NCBI GenBank assembly: GCA_900553755.1
Contig: USEX01000022.1
Span: forward strand, 1-21,274
From: an uncultured Clostridium sp.
Lineage (GTDB): Bacteria > Bacillota > Clostridia > TANB77 > CAG-508
DNA: 21,274 nt
Direction: 5' to 3'
Part shown: piece after piece, positions 7,807-15,264 of the stretch
Layout: each line of letters starts with the position of its first letter
How positions within the stretch are numbered: position 1 is the first letter of the stretch
Notes under the pieces: generated by a model
What the model was told of the DNA's origin: nothing
Databases searched by the model: none
Seen by the model: the letters and a program-made list of their open reading frames with translations, nothing else
Translations under genes and position numbers: made by a program

Positions 7807-7956
7807 ATGCTTGACGAAAAAATTTGTAAATTAAGGGAAGAACTTAATAACAGCATACTAGAAAATAAAGACTATAAAATTATATACAAAATAAGCACAG
7901 ATTTAGACGAACTAATTTACGAATATTATAAAAGCAAAAATATGATACATTGTTAA
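7807..7956 (+). CDS. Spo0E-like aspartyl-phosphate phosphatase
   Basis: This small gene of 49 codons was found by direct translation: it begins MLDEKICKLREELNNSI and ends NMIHC. It fits the Spo0E-like family: two short helices joined by a turn, with the signature S-x-x-L-D-x-x-I seen as STDLDELI (residues 30-37) followed by YEYYK. Characterised Spo0E proteins dephosphorylate the response regulator Spo0A~P and so restrain sporulation. The family is typically 50-90 residues, so this is at the short end. GGAGG lies five bases from the ATG. Pilin 1 begins 23 bases after its stop with no visible promoter between, so the two are probably one transcript. The target here is inferred only from the family. 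Confidence 0.8.
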   Translation: MLDEKICKLREELNNSILENKDYKIIYKISTDLDELIYEYYKSKNMIHC

Positions 7957-7979
7957 ATAAAGAAAGATTAGGAGAAAGA

Positions 7980-8366
7980 ATGAACAAAACAAAAATTAAT
8001 AAAATTGGTAAAATAGTAATATCATTGTTACTAATACTTCTTTCAGTAACAATGATAGCTAGCACTTCAATGGCAGTAGATGATAGCGTTGTAAATACTG
8101 GAAAATATAATCCGAGTGCAAGCATTGGAGGAAACTCAAGCGAATTCAGAAGCTTAGTAGGGAACATACTATTTTTTATTAGGTTAATAGGCTCGATAAT
8201 TTCTGTAGTAGCATTAATAGTAATAGGAATTAAGTTTATGCTAGGAGGCGTTGAACAAAAAGCAGAGTATAAAAAACGTATGCTTCCATATGTAGTAGGA
8301 ATGATATTACTTTTTGGTGGAGTAAACTTACTAGATATACTATATAGTATTGTAACTAAAATGTAG
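7980..8366 (+). CDS. T4SS pilin-like protein 1 (TrbC/VirB2 type)
   Basis: This is a 128-residue secreted two-helix protein. A signal peptide covers about residues 1-32 (basic start, hydrophobic core, likely cut after STSMA). The mature part has a short polar segment, then helix 1 (about 60-86, IRLIGSIISVVALIVIGIKFML), the polar turn GGVEQKAEYKKR, and helix 2 (about 101-124, MLPYVVGMILLFGGVNLLDI). That layout, with the G-I-K-F/Y-M then E-x-K-A-E/D-x-K pattern, is that of VirB2/TrbC-like subunits that form T4SS fibres or channel. AGGAG at 7970-7974 is correctly placed for ATG 7980; an in-frame ATG at 7950 overlaps the Spo0E-like gene and lacks a site. It shares the helix pattern with the protein at 8963. 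Confidence 0.85.
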   Translation: MNKTKINKIGKIVISLLLILLSVTMIASTSMAVDDSVVNTGKYNPSASIGGNSSEFRSLVGNILFFIRLIGSIISVVALIVIGIKFMLGGVEQKAEYKKRMLPYVVGMILLFGGVNLLDILYSIVTKM

Positions 8367-8374
8367 CATAAATG

Positions 8375-8403
8375 TTGAAAAAAGATAAAAAATGATGTAT
8401 AAT
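8375..8403 (+). promoter_or_regulatory. Sigma-A promoter of pilin 2
   Basis: TTGAAA (8375-8380) and a perfect TATAAT (8398-8403) are 17 bases apart. Transcription should begin near 8410, shortly after the pilin 1 stop. The position also shows that the in-frame ATG at 8392 cannot be the main start of the next gene. Confidence 0.75.
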
Positions 8404-8433
8404 AAGATAAATATGTATTGTAAAGGAACAAAA

Positions 8434-8892
8434 ATGAAGAAAAAAACCATAGTAATATTATTTTTATTCACTATATTATTTTTACAAATGTTTTTGTGTG
8501 GAAATAATGTGGAGGCTGAAGAAGTAGATATAGATGAAGGCAAACCAAGTACAGCTGCTACTCCTTCAAAAGGAACATCTAGTTCCGTAACAGGTATTGA
8601 TGGAGTAATAGATGGTGGAAAGGGCTTTTTGGATAGTGCAAATGGAATGCCAATAAGCGAACCTAACTTGCAATCTACATCTAATAATTTAGTAAGTATA
8701 TTAACCACTGTAGGTGTGGGTGCAGCAGTATTAGTAGTAACAATACTTGGAATAAAATACATAACAGGAGCAGCTGCAGAACAGGCGGAGGTAAAACAAA
8801 CATTAGTACCACTTATATTTGGATGCATACTAGTGTTTGGAGCTTATCTAATATGGAAAATAGTAGTATTAATAATACAAGGTGCTATGTAA
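8434..8892 (+). CDS. T4SS pilin-like protein 2 (TrbC/VirB2 type, diverged)
   Basis: This is a 152-residue exported protein. A signal peptide covers about residues 1-28 with likely cleavage after NNVEA. An unusually long polar Ser/Thr/Gly/Asp-rich mature N-terminus (about 29-84) follows. Helix 1 (about 86-110, VGVGAAVLVVTILGIKYIT), the turn GAAAEQAEVKQT and helix 2 (about 124-148, LVPLIFGCILVFGAYLIWKIV) repeat the pilin layout, including the GIKYI and E-x-K pattern. It is clearly less like the other two pilins. The start at 8434 follows AAAGGA (8422-8427); the longer in-frame start at 8392 overlaps the -10 box. It could be a minor or tip pilin, which is inference only. Confidence 0.78.
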   Translation: MKKKTIVILFLFTILFLQMFLCGNNVEAEEVDIDEGKPSTAATPSKGTSSSVTGIDGVIDGGKGFLDSANGMPISEPNLQSTSNNLVSILTTVGVGAAVLVVTILGIKYITGAAAEQAEVKQTLVPLIFGCILVFGAYLIWKIVVLIIQGAM

Positions 8893-8962
8893 ATTAGGTT
8901 TTAATATTCTCAGTTATGAGATTAATTATAAAAACAAATAAAAAATAAAGGAGGAACAAAAT

Positions 8963-9325
8963 ATGAAAAAAACAGTTAAAATAATAAGCACAATACTAAT
9001 TGCATTATTTGTAGTTTGCGCTGTAGCTAATGTGGTATTAGCTGACGTTAATCCAGGTAATTTTACTGGAAGTGCAGATGGAATGGATACAGAAAAGCTT
9101 AACAAGGTAGGAAATCAAGTTATATATCTTATAAGATTAATAGGAACTATGATATCAGTTGGTGTATTAGTTGTATTAGGTGTTAAATATATGACAGCTA
9201 GCCCAGAAGGAAAAGCAGATTTTAAATCAACAATGATACCATATTTAGTTGGTGCTGTTTTGGTATTTGCTGCAACATGGATAGCAAGTGCAATTTATGG
9301 TTTTGCAAGTGGAATTGGACAATAA
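8963..9325 (+). CDS. T4SS pilin-like protein 3 (TrbC/VirB2 type)
   Basis: This is a 120-residue exported two-helix protein. The signal peptide is residues 1-27 (core IISTILIALFVVCAVANVV, likely cut after VLA). The mature chain has a polar segment, helix 1 (about 54-78, IRLIGTMISVGVLVVLGVKYM), the turn TASPEGKADFKST, and helix 2 (about 91-115, MIPYLVGAVLVFAATWIASA). It lines up well with pilin 1: both have IRLIG, then G-[IV]-K-[FY]-M and K-A-[ED]-[YF]-K. AAAGGAGG gives it the strongest ribosome site of the three, and a strong terminator follows, which suits an abundant major subunit. No promoter was found in the 70 bases before it, so it is probably transcribed from the pilin 2 promoter. Confidence 0.86.
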   Translation: MKKTVKIISTILIALFVVCAVANVVLADVNPGNFTGSADGMDTEKLNKVGNQVIYLIRLIGTMISVGVLVVLGVKYMTASPEGKADFKSTMIPYLVGAVLVFAATWIASAIYGFASGIGQ

Positions 9326-9365
9326 TAGTATTACAACAAAATTACATAAAGATTACAATAAAATT

Positions 9366-9400
9366 AAAAAGTGCATTTATTTGCACTTTTTTTATTTTTT
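9366..9400 (+). terminator. Strong Rho-independent terminator after pilin 3
   Basis: A perfect 10-bp stem, AAAAAGTGCA (9366-9375) with TGCACTTTTT (9382-9391), has a 6-base loop and continues into a T-rich run to 9400. It separates the pilin unit from the machinery genes. Confidence 0.92.
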
Positions 9401-9402
9401 TG

Positions 9403-9431
9403 TTACTTTTTATAGCTTTATATGTTATAAT
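9403..9431 (+). promoter_or_regulatory. Extended -10 promoter of the T4SS machinery operon
   Basis: TATAAT (9426-9431) is preceded by TGT, forming a perfect extended -10 (TGnTATAAT). A weak -35 (TTACTT, 9403-9408) lies 17 bases upstream. Its place directly after a terminator and 39 bases before a ribosome-bound ATG supports it. Confidence 0.65.
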
Positions 9432-9461
9432 TATTTATGATAGGATATTATGGGGTGTATT

Positions 9462-9466
9462 GGAGG
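9462..9466 (+). promoter_or_regulatory. Shine-Dalgarno site choosing the PrgI start
   Basis: GGAGG at 9462-9466 lies four bases from ATG 9471. The in-frame ATG at 9450 has no site upstream and would place GGAGG inside the coding region, so 9471 is preferred. Confidence 0.6.
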
Positions 9467-9470
9467 AAAT

Positions 9471-9818
9471 ATGGGAGCATATAATTTACCAAGGAATGTA
9501 AAGGGTGAAGGAAGAATATTATTTATATTTACCAAAAAAAGTATGATATATACAGCTATAGCTGGAGTAATAGGAGTAGGACTAGCATTTTTGTTCTCTA
9601 CGCTGGGAATGACGGTCGTAGGTATTGTATTACTTGTAATTTGTGCTTTAATAGGATTTTCAATAGGTACATTTAAAGTTCCAGATTTAAAAAATATTTC
9701 ATGGGCAAGAGTAAATGCAGGTGAGAATATAGATGCTGTAATAATGAGAGCAATAAAGTTTAAGCATAAGGGAAATAAAGTATATATATACAAGGAGGAA
9801 GAAACTGATGACAAGTAA
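9471..9818 (+). CDS. PrgI family T4SS membrane protein (VirB3-like)
   Basis: This is a 115-residue protein of the PrgI family, small inner components of Gram-positive conjugation machines encoded just before VirB4, as VirB3 is in Gram-negative systems. The N-terminus YNLPRNVKGEGRILFIFTKK, two close membrane helices (about 25-43 and 45-66), the GTFKVP that ends the second helix, and GENIDAVIMRAIKFKHKGNKVYIY all fit the family. Start 9471 is chosen by the GGAGG at 9462-9466. Its 3' end overlaps the next gene by 11 bases, indicating translational coupling. Length is near the usual 100-130. Confidence 0.88.
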   Translation: MGAYNLPRNVKGEGRILFIFTKKSMIYTAIAGVIGVGLAFLFSTLGMTVVGIVLLVICALIGFSIGTFKVPDLKNISWARVNAGENIDAVIMRAIKFKHKGNKVYIYKEEETDDK

Positions 9819-11025
9819 AATAACTATATTAACTTCAATTTTGACAGTGGTGGCTACTGTAATAGTAATTTTGTTGATGGTATTAGCTTTTGTGTATTTT
9901 AGAATGGAAGCTAGGGATAAAAAAGGAAAAGATAGCAAAGAATTAAAAGATAGAGAAAATACTCCTAAAAAATCAAGCAAAAATAAGCAATATACAGTTG
10001 ATTCGATAATGAATTTTATGGAATTTGATAAAATCGAAGATAATATGATTGTACAAAATAATGGCAAGAAATATGTTATGGTTGTAGAATGCCAAGGAGT
10101 AAACTACGATTTAATGTCAGAAGAAGAAAAAGTTTCAGTAGAAGAAGGATTTTTACAATTCTTAAATACATTAACAGGTCCAGTACAAATATATACACAA
10201 ACCAGAACAATTAACATGAGTAGCAGTATACAAAGCTACAAAGAAAAGGTTGATGAAATAGAAGCTGCATATAATAAACAAAAAGCTAAATATGAAGAGC
10301 TAGTAAAACGTGGCAATGTGCCAAATGACCAATTGAAAAAAGAATATTATGAACTAGTAAAACAAAGAAACTTATGTGAATATGGAAAAGATATTATATT
10401 TAATACAGAGAAAATGAGTTTAAACAGAAATATTTTAAACAAAAAATATTATGTAGCATTAGCATATTACACATCTGAGTTAGGACAAGAAAACTATGAT
10501 AAAAATGAAATACAAGAATTAGTTTTCTCAGAGTTATATACAAAAGCTCAAGCAATAATAAGGTCGCTAGCAATATCTGGAGTAATTGGAAAAGTAATGT
10601 CTTCTATAGAATTGGCTGATTTACTATATGTTGCATATAACAGAGATGAATCAGAAACATATGGAATGGATAGAGCATTAAAAGCTGGATATGATGAATT
10701 GTATTCTACAGCTCCTGATTACATGGATAAGAAAATTAAATTACTAAACGAAGAAATAGAAAATAAAGCTTATGAAAAAGCTAACGAGAAAGTAATCGAA
10801 GCCCAAACAGAAAAACAAAAACAATATAATCAAACAGTAGATGATATTGATACAATAATAGATAATTTAGCAACATTAATGATAGATGAAAATGCAAGTA
10901 TAATTGGCGAAGATGTGGCAGAGAGTGCGAAAGAAAAGATAAAAGAAGAAAACAAGAGAAAGGAGAAAGATAAAGATGTTCAAAAAGAAACAAAGAGAAC
11001 AAGAAGAGTTTCAAGCAGAGCGTAA
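9808..11025 (+). CDS. Membrane-anchored T4SS protein resembling the VirB4 N-terminal region (TrsD position)
   Basis: This is a 405-residue protein with one N-terminal membrane helix (about 5-31), a charged linker, and a cytoplasmic domain (about 62-300). That domain has features of VirB4 N-terminal regions: NGKKYVMVVECQGVNYDLMS, then EGFLQFLNTLTGPVQIYTQTRT, and later IELADLLYVAYNRDE. A Lys/Glu-rich coiled-coil-like tail (about 305-400) ends in a basic stretch. No Walker motif is present. It lies between PrgI and VirB4, the place held by TrsD in staphylococcal pSK41/pGO1-type systems; that equivalence is inferred from position. AGGAGG at 9793-9798 sets the start, which overlaps prgI by 11 bases, and its end overlaps the VirB4 gene by 50 bases in another frame. 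Confidence 0.78.
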   Translation: MTSKITILTSILTVVATVIVILLMVLAFVYFRMEARDKKGKDSKELKDRENTPKKSSKNKQYTVDSIMNFMEFDKIEDNMIVQNNGKKYVMVVECQGVNYDLMSEEEKVSVEEGFLQFLNTLTGPVQIYTQTRTINMSSSIQSYKEKVDEIEAAYNKQKAKYEELVKRGNVPNDQLKKEYYELVKQRNLCEYGKDIIFNTEKMSLNRNILNKKYYVALAYYTSELGQENYDKNEIQELVFSELYTKAQAIIRSLAISGVIGKVMSSIELADLLYVAYNRDESETYGMDRALKAGYDELYSTAPDYMDKKIKLLNEEIENKAYEKANEKVIEAQTEKQKQYNQTVDDIDTIIDNLATLMIDENASIIGEDVAESAKEKIKEENKRKEKDKDVQKETKRTRRVSSRA

Positions 11026-12934
11026 TGATTATACTAGCAATGAAGAAGTAAGGATATTACATAAAAAGACAATAAAAGAATTAATAGCTCCAGCAGGAAT
11101 AGATGCAAGTAGTATAGATCACTTAGAAATAATCTCAAGTGTAAAAAGATATGCTAGAAGTTTCTTTGTATCTACATTGCCAAGAATGTGTACATTCCCA
11201 GAATTATTTAGAGATATGTATATGTTTGGAGATATAAATACATCAGTATATATAAATCCAATACCAGAATCAAGGTCACAAAATGAATTAAATAGAACAA
11301 TAAATGAGATAGAAACAGAAAGAATCGTGGCAGCTGATAGAGGAAATATCAACAGAGAAAGTACATTAACTCAAAAAAGATTTGAAGCAGAGCAATTAAG
11401 AGATGAAATTGCAGCAGGATACAATAAATTATATGAAGCATCAGTTGTGGCAACGCTTTTTGCATATAGTTTAGAAGATTTAGAAAGACTTACAAAATTA
11501 TTATCAGCAGAAATGTCTAAATCACTAGTTGGAATAAAAAGTGCTTGGGGAAGACAAGAAGAAGCTTTTAAATCTAATTTACCATTTGTAGATAATCAAA
11601 TAAATAATACACACACATTTGACCGTAGATCTATGGGAACAGTATTTCCATTTACAACATCTGAAGTTGGACATCCAACAGGTATTCCTCTAGGATTTAA
11701 TAAACAAACTGGGGTACCAATTTTGTTTGATAATTTCCATAACTCTTTAACAAACTATAACATGGTTATATTTGCTAAATCTGGTGCTGGTAAATCTGTA
11801 ACAATGAAAACATTGATATCAAGATCAGCTGTGCTTATGGGAATCCAAAGTTTGGCACTAGATGCTGAAGGCGAGTATAGTATAGTTGCTGAAAGCTTGG
11901 GAGGAGTAAATGTAGTACTTGGCCCAAATTCACAAACAGTTATAAACTTGTTTGATATAGAAACAGAAATGGTTAAAGATGAAATAACAGGAAGAGAAAA
12001 AACTGTATTAAATGTAGAAAATAAAGTAGAGGACGTTACTCAAGCTTTATTAACAATGGCAAGAGGAAGTACAAGAAGCCAAGAGGTAAACGAGTTAACA
12101 AAACAGATAATTGCCGAATCTGTTGCGGAAGAATATGCTGCATATGGAATAAACAGCAATCCAGCAAGCTTATATGAAGCAAACATGGAAAATTCTTCTG
12201 ATGTATTAGGAAAAAGAAGAAAGAAAATGCCAACAGTTGGCTCATGGTATAAACGTTTAGCCAAAAAAGCTGAAGAAAACAATAACCCAGATTATAGATT
12301 TCATTATAGTTACTTGCTAAAAGTAATGAAACAATACATAAGAGAATATGATGGACAGATGGCATACTTTGATGGACAATCAACATTTGATTTATTAGAT
12401 GGAACTCTATTTATAAATTTGGATATTTCTCAATTGGAGGAAAGATTTGCAAGACCACTTGCACAACAAATATTGCTTTCTTGGATTTGGGAAAAATATG
12501 TTAAGAAAAATAGTGAAGATAGAAGAAAAGCCTATAAAAAGAGAGTTTTAGTAGATGAAGCGTGGATGCTTTTACCATATCCAGAAGCAGTAGACTTCTT
12601 AAACACAATGGCAAGACGTGCAAGAAAGAGAAATGTTTCTTTAGCTATTATTTCACAAAGATTCCAAGATTTCTATGAGAAACCAGAAGTACAAGCTGTT
12701 TTAACATCATCTGATACAAAATTACTACTAGCACAAGATAAATCTGAAATACAATATTTAAAAGAAGTATTTAAACTAAGCGAAGGAGAAGCCGGATTCT
12801 TAGTAACATGTGGAAGAGGAGAAGGCTTGCTAAAAGTAGGAGGAGATACAGCAATATTACAAATTACTCCAACTGCCAAGGAATTTGAATTCGTAGAGAC
12901 AAACATAAATAAATTGGCACAAAAGAATCAATAA
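10976..12934 (+). CDS. virB4: VirB4-type T4SS ATPase
   Basis: This 652-residue ATPase powers assembly of and transfer through the secretion channel at the cytoplasmic face. Residues about 30-225 form the VirB4/TrbE-like N-terminal domain (TLPRMCTFPELFRDMYMFGD, then GTVFPFTTSEV). The motor domain follows: Walker A AKSGAGKS (267-274, Lys273), then the DAEGEY strand. Walker B is VLVDEAW (524-530, Asp527-Glu528), followed by MARRARKRNVSLAIISQRFQDF, and a TKLLLAQD block. The first glycine of the P-loop is alanine. AGGAG at 10961-10965 lies ten bases from the ATG, inside the 3' end of the preceding gene. Length is like the shorter TrsE/TraE-type VirB4 proteins, consistent with part of the N-terminal function residing in the upstream protein. 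Confidence 0.95.
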   Translation: MFKKKQREQEEFQAERNDYTSNEEVRILHKKTIKELIAPAGIDASSIDHLEIISSVKRYARSFFVSTLPRMCTFPELFRDMYMFGDINTSVYINPIPESRSQNELNRTINEIETERIVAADRGNINRESTLTQKRFEAEQLRDEIAAGYNKLYEASVVATLFAYSLEDLERLTKLLSAEMSKSLVGIKSAWGRQEEAFKSNLPFVDNQINNTHTFDRRSMGTVFPFTTSEVGHPTGIPLGFNKQTGVPILFDNFHNSLTNYNMVIFAKSGAGKSVTMKTLISRSAVLMGIQSLALDAEGEYSIVAESLGGVNVVLGPNSQTVINLFDIETEMVKDEITGREKTVLNVENKVEDVTQALLTMARGSTRSQEVNELTKQIIAESVAEEYAAYGINSNPASLYEANMENSSDVLGKRRKKMPTVGSWYKRLAKKAEENNNPDYRFHYSYLLKVMKQYIREYDGQMAYFDGQSTFDLLDGTLFINLDISQLEERFARPLAQQILLSWIWEKYVKKNSEDRRKAYKKRVLVDEAWMLLPYPEAVDFLNTMARRARKRNVSLAIISQRFQDFYEKPEVQAVLTSSDTKLLLAQDKSEIQYLKEVFKLSEGEAGFLVTCGRGEGLLKVGGDTAILQITPTAKEFEFVETNINKLAQKNQ

Positions 12935-12961
12935 ACAAAACGGACATTAAAAGGAGATAGT

Positions 12962-15259
12962 ATGAAAAAGATAGTAGAGAATAATGTATTACGAAAGATA
13001 ATAATCATACCTGTAATAGTTTTTATATTGCTTACTTTTGCAATGCCAACAGTTAGTAGGGCGGATGGTGATGATACAACTCAACGAAACTTTGTGGATT
13101 GGATAATAAATATAATTACATCTATACCAATTTGGCTTTGTGATGTTGCAAATCAGATTATTAAAGCTGGTGTGACATTAGATGCTTCAAAACTTATTGA
13201 TGGAACTGTGTTTACGGGAGAAGATGAGATTAAAGAATGGATAGAAGAGGGAAATGGCCATGAAGATAGTTTAAATACAAGAGAAGTATCTATGGGCAAA
13301 GATATAGATCAATATGCAGTTCTTAAATTATCAATAAGCCCAGCAGAGATATTTGCTAATAAAATAGCCTTGTTAGATGCAAACTATTTTTCAACAAACC
13401 AATCAGAAACTACAATAGGTGATCCAGAAAACTCTTTAGCTAATCAATTAAAAGGAACAATATCAAGTTGGTATAAGGCATTTAGATTGATATCAATAGT
13501 TGGACTACTTTCAGTTTTAGTATATCTGGGTATAAGGATTATAATATCTGCAGCAGCAAGCGATAAAGCAAAATATAAATCAATGTTTGCTGATTGGGTA
13601 ATAGCTTTATGTTTAATATTCTTTTTGCATTATATAATGGCTTTTACAAACATAATGGTAAATAACATTTTGGGTATAATGGGTAATACAGAGAGCGAAA
13701 ATGGCTTTAAACAAGTCAATATAATAGTAAAGGGAGAAAAAGGTGACGTTGCGTTTGAGTATTCTACTTCTTTAATGGGATATGTAAGACTACTATGCGA
13801 AAGCATAAAGGCAAATGGAAGAGGAGCATATGCAATTATGTATGTGGCTTTAACAGGCTATACATTATATTTTATTATATTATACATAAAGAGAGCTCTA
13901 ATACTTACGGTGTTAACTATGATTGCACCATTGATTGCACTGACATATCCAATAGATAAAGTAAAAGATGGTCAAGCACAGGCTTTTACTTTCTGGTTAA
14001 GAGAATATGTAATGAACTCGATTCAACCAATTATACACTTAACTTTATATACTGTATTAGTATCGTCTGCAATGGATTTGGCGGTTGCTTCACCAATATA
14101 TGCTATATGTGCTTTAGCATTTATAGTACCGGGCGAAAAACTTATAAAGGAAATGTTTGGCTTTAGAAGTAGTACTGCCCCATCTTTAGGAAAGATGACA
14201 GCAGCACATACACTTGCAAATTGGATTACGAAAAAGGGCAGTGGAGGTTCACCTAAAGCATCTCAACAAGGAGGTGCTGGTCAAAATAAAATAAGAACTA
14301 CAGATCAGAATCCAACTGATTCTAGTTTGATACAGGGCAGTGGACTAGATGCATTGGCAAGCGGAGAAAATACACCATTACCATCAGGCCCACAGCCAAG
14401 TCCGCAGCCGGGACCACAGCCAAATCCACAACCAAATCCACAGCCAAGTCCACAACCAAATCCACAACCAAATCCACAGCCAAATCCACAGCCAAATCCA
14501 CAGCCAAGTCCACAAAGGACGATAAGACAAATTAAGTCTCCAAGTAAAATGGGAAGTTACTTAAGAAAGAAATATAATATACCTAAGGGACATACAATAA
14601 GAGAGCTTGCTAAGAGAGGAGTAAAAACTGCTGGAAAAGGAATTGTTAGAGGCATTGGAGCCGGAAGTGGAGCAGTATTAGGACTAGCTGGAGGTCTTGT
14701 AAGTGGAGATATGTCAACTGCATTGGCAGGTATGGCTGCAGGAGCAAAGGCAGGGGATGTAGTAGGAAAGCGAGCTCTTAAAGGAGCATCTGGAGCAAGA
14801 GAATTTGTTGGCTCAGCACGATATGGAAGCAAAGAATTCCAAAATATGGAAGCAGATAGAGCATTTAAAAATGATGCTGAAAATAGACAACACTTGTTAG
14901 ACAAAGGAGTAAGCAAAAAAAATCTTGATAAAAGACTAGATGAATATGCAGAATATAGAAGAGTTGGTATAAATGATATCAAAGAAATGGATAAAATACA
15001 TGATATAAGAGAAGAAATACGCAATAATGGCGGAAATGACGACCTTGCTAGAAAACAAGCATTGGAATTAGCAAAATTAAGTACAAAATATAACAGTGAA
15101 ACTTTTAGAGATAATGAAAAACGTACAAATGCTGAGCAAGCTTTAGCAAGGAAGTTTTTAAGAACTAAAGATGCAAATGGAAATAAACTTAATGCACAAC
15201 AGGCTCGAAAGGCATCTAGAGCAACAATGGATAGAATCGCAAGAATAAAAGGAGAATAA
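12962..15259 (+). CDS. VirB6/TrbL-like polytopic T4SS channel protein with PQPX repeat and soluble tail
   Basis: This is a 765-residue protein. A signal sequence or first helix covers about 13-32, with possible cleavage after SRA. Further helices lie near 174-197, 212-232, 287-308, 311-329, 352-372 and 378-392, with a large probable extracytoplasmic part between the first and second (about 35-170). The membrane part ends in EKLIKEMFGFRSSTAPSLG. Ten PQP[SGN] units follow (477-516). A basic cytoplasmic tail to 765 contains a Gly/Ala-rich hydrophobic stretch (about 553-600, GIGAGSGAVLGLAGGLVSG) and a long charged helical end. VirB6-type proteins form the inner-membrane channel. Gene order directly after VirB4, AAAGGAG before the ATG, and topology support the call; primary-sequence similarity is weak, as usual for VirB6. 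The Gly-rich tail has no function I can assign. Confidence 0.83.
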   Translation: MKKIVENNVLRKIIIIPVIVFILLTFAMPTVSRADGDDTTQRNFVDWIINIITSIPIWLCDVANQIIKAGVTLDASKLIDGTVFTGEDEIKEWIEEGNGHEDSLNTREVSMGKDIDQYAVLKLSISPAEIFANKIALLDANYFSTNQSETTIGDPENSLANQLKGTISSWYKAFRLISIVGLLSVLVYLGIRIIISAAASDKAKYKSMFADWVIALCLIFFLHYIMAFTNIMVNNILGIMGNTESENGFKQVNIIVKGEKGDVAFEYSTSLMGYVRLLCESIKANGRGAYAIMYVALTGYTLYFIILYIKRALILTVLTMIAPLIALTYPIDKVKDGQAQAFTFWLREYVMNSIQPIIHLTLYTVLVSSAMDLAVASPIYAICALAFIVPGEKLIKEMFGFRSSTAPSLGKMTAAHTLANWITKKGSGGSPKASQQGGAGQNKIRTTDQNPTDSSLIQGSGLDALASGENTPLPSGPQPSPQPGPQPNPQPNPQPSPQPNPQPNPQPNPQPNPQPSPQRTIRQIKSPSKMGSYLRKKYNIPKGHTIRELAKRGVKTAGKGIVRGIGAGSGAVLGLAGGLVSGDMSTALAGMAAGAKAGDVVGKRALKGASGAREFVGSARYGSKEFQNMEADRAFKNDAENRQHLLDKGVSKKNLDKRLDEYAEYRRVGINDIKEMDKIHDIREEIRNNGGNDDLARKQALELAKLSTKYNSETFRDNEKRTNAEQALARKFLRTKDANGNKLNAQQARKASRATMDRIARIKGE
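14390..14509 (+). repeat. Ten tandem 12-bp units coding Pro-Gln-Pro-X
   Basis: Ten in-frame copies of a 12-bp unit (consensus CCACAGCCAAAT, variants at the Gln and fourth codons) encode PQPS, PQPG, PQPN, PQPN, PQPS, four PQPN and PQPS. Units are nearly identical in DNA, so copy number may vary between strains without shifting the frame. It is a linker between the membrane part and the soluble tail of the VirB6-like protein. Confidence 0.95.
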
Positions 15260-15264
15260 AAACA

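Noticed and set aside
7880..8431. 183-codon reverse-strand frame opposite the Spo0E-like gene and pilin 1
   Set aside because: Shadow of two supported + strand genes; no ribosome site and Ile/Phe/Ser-rich composition.
8340..8828. 162-codon reverse-strand frame opposite pilin 2
   Set aside because: Antisense shadow of a gene with a promoter, ribosome site and signal peptide on the + strand.
9277..9501. 74-codon + strand frame across the terminator after pilin 3
   Set aside because: It spans the terminator hairpin, the new promoter and the PrgI start, overlaps pilin 3 in another frame and has no ribosome site.
10976..11025. Programmed frameshift joining the VirB4-N-like protein to VirB4
   Set aside because: VirB4 has its own ATG and AGGAG site, and the upstream frame ends normally; a 50-base overlap with coupled translation is simpler.
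14390..14509. Possible CRISPR-like array
   Set aside because: Units are 12 bp, contiguous and have no spacers; they code in frame for PQPX.
14322..14513. Reverse-strand frame with a repeated VDLA-type pattern
   Set aside because: It is the complement of the 12-bp PQPX repeat and has no start signal.
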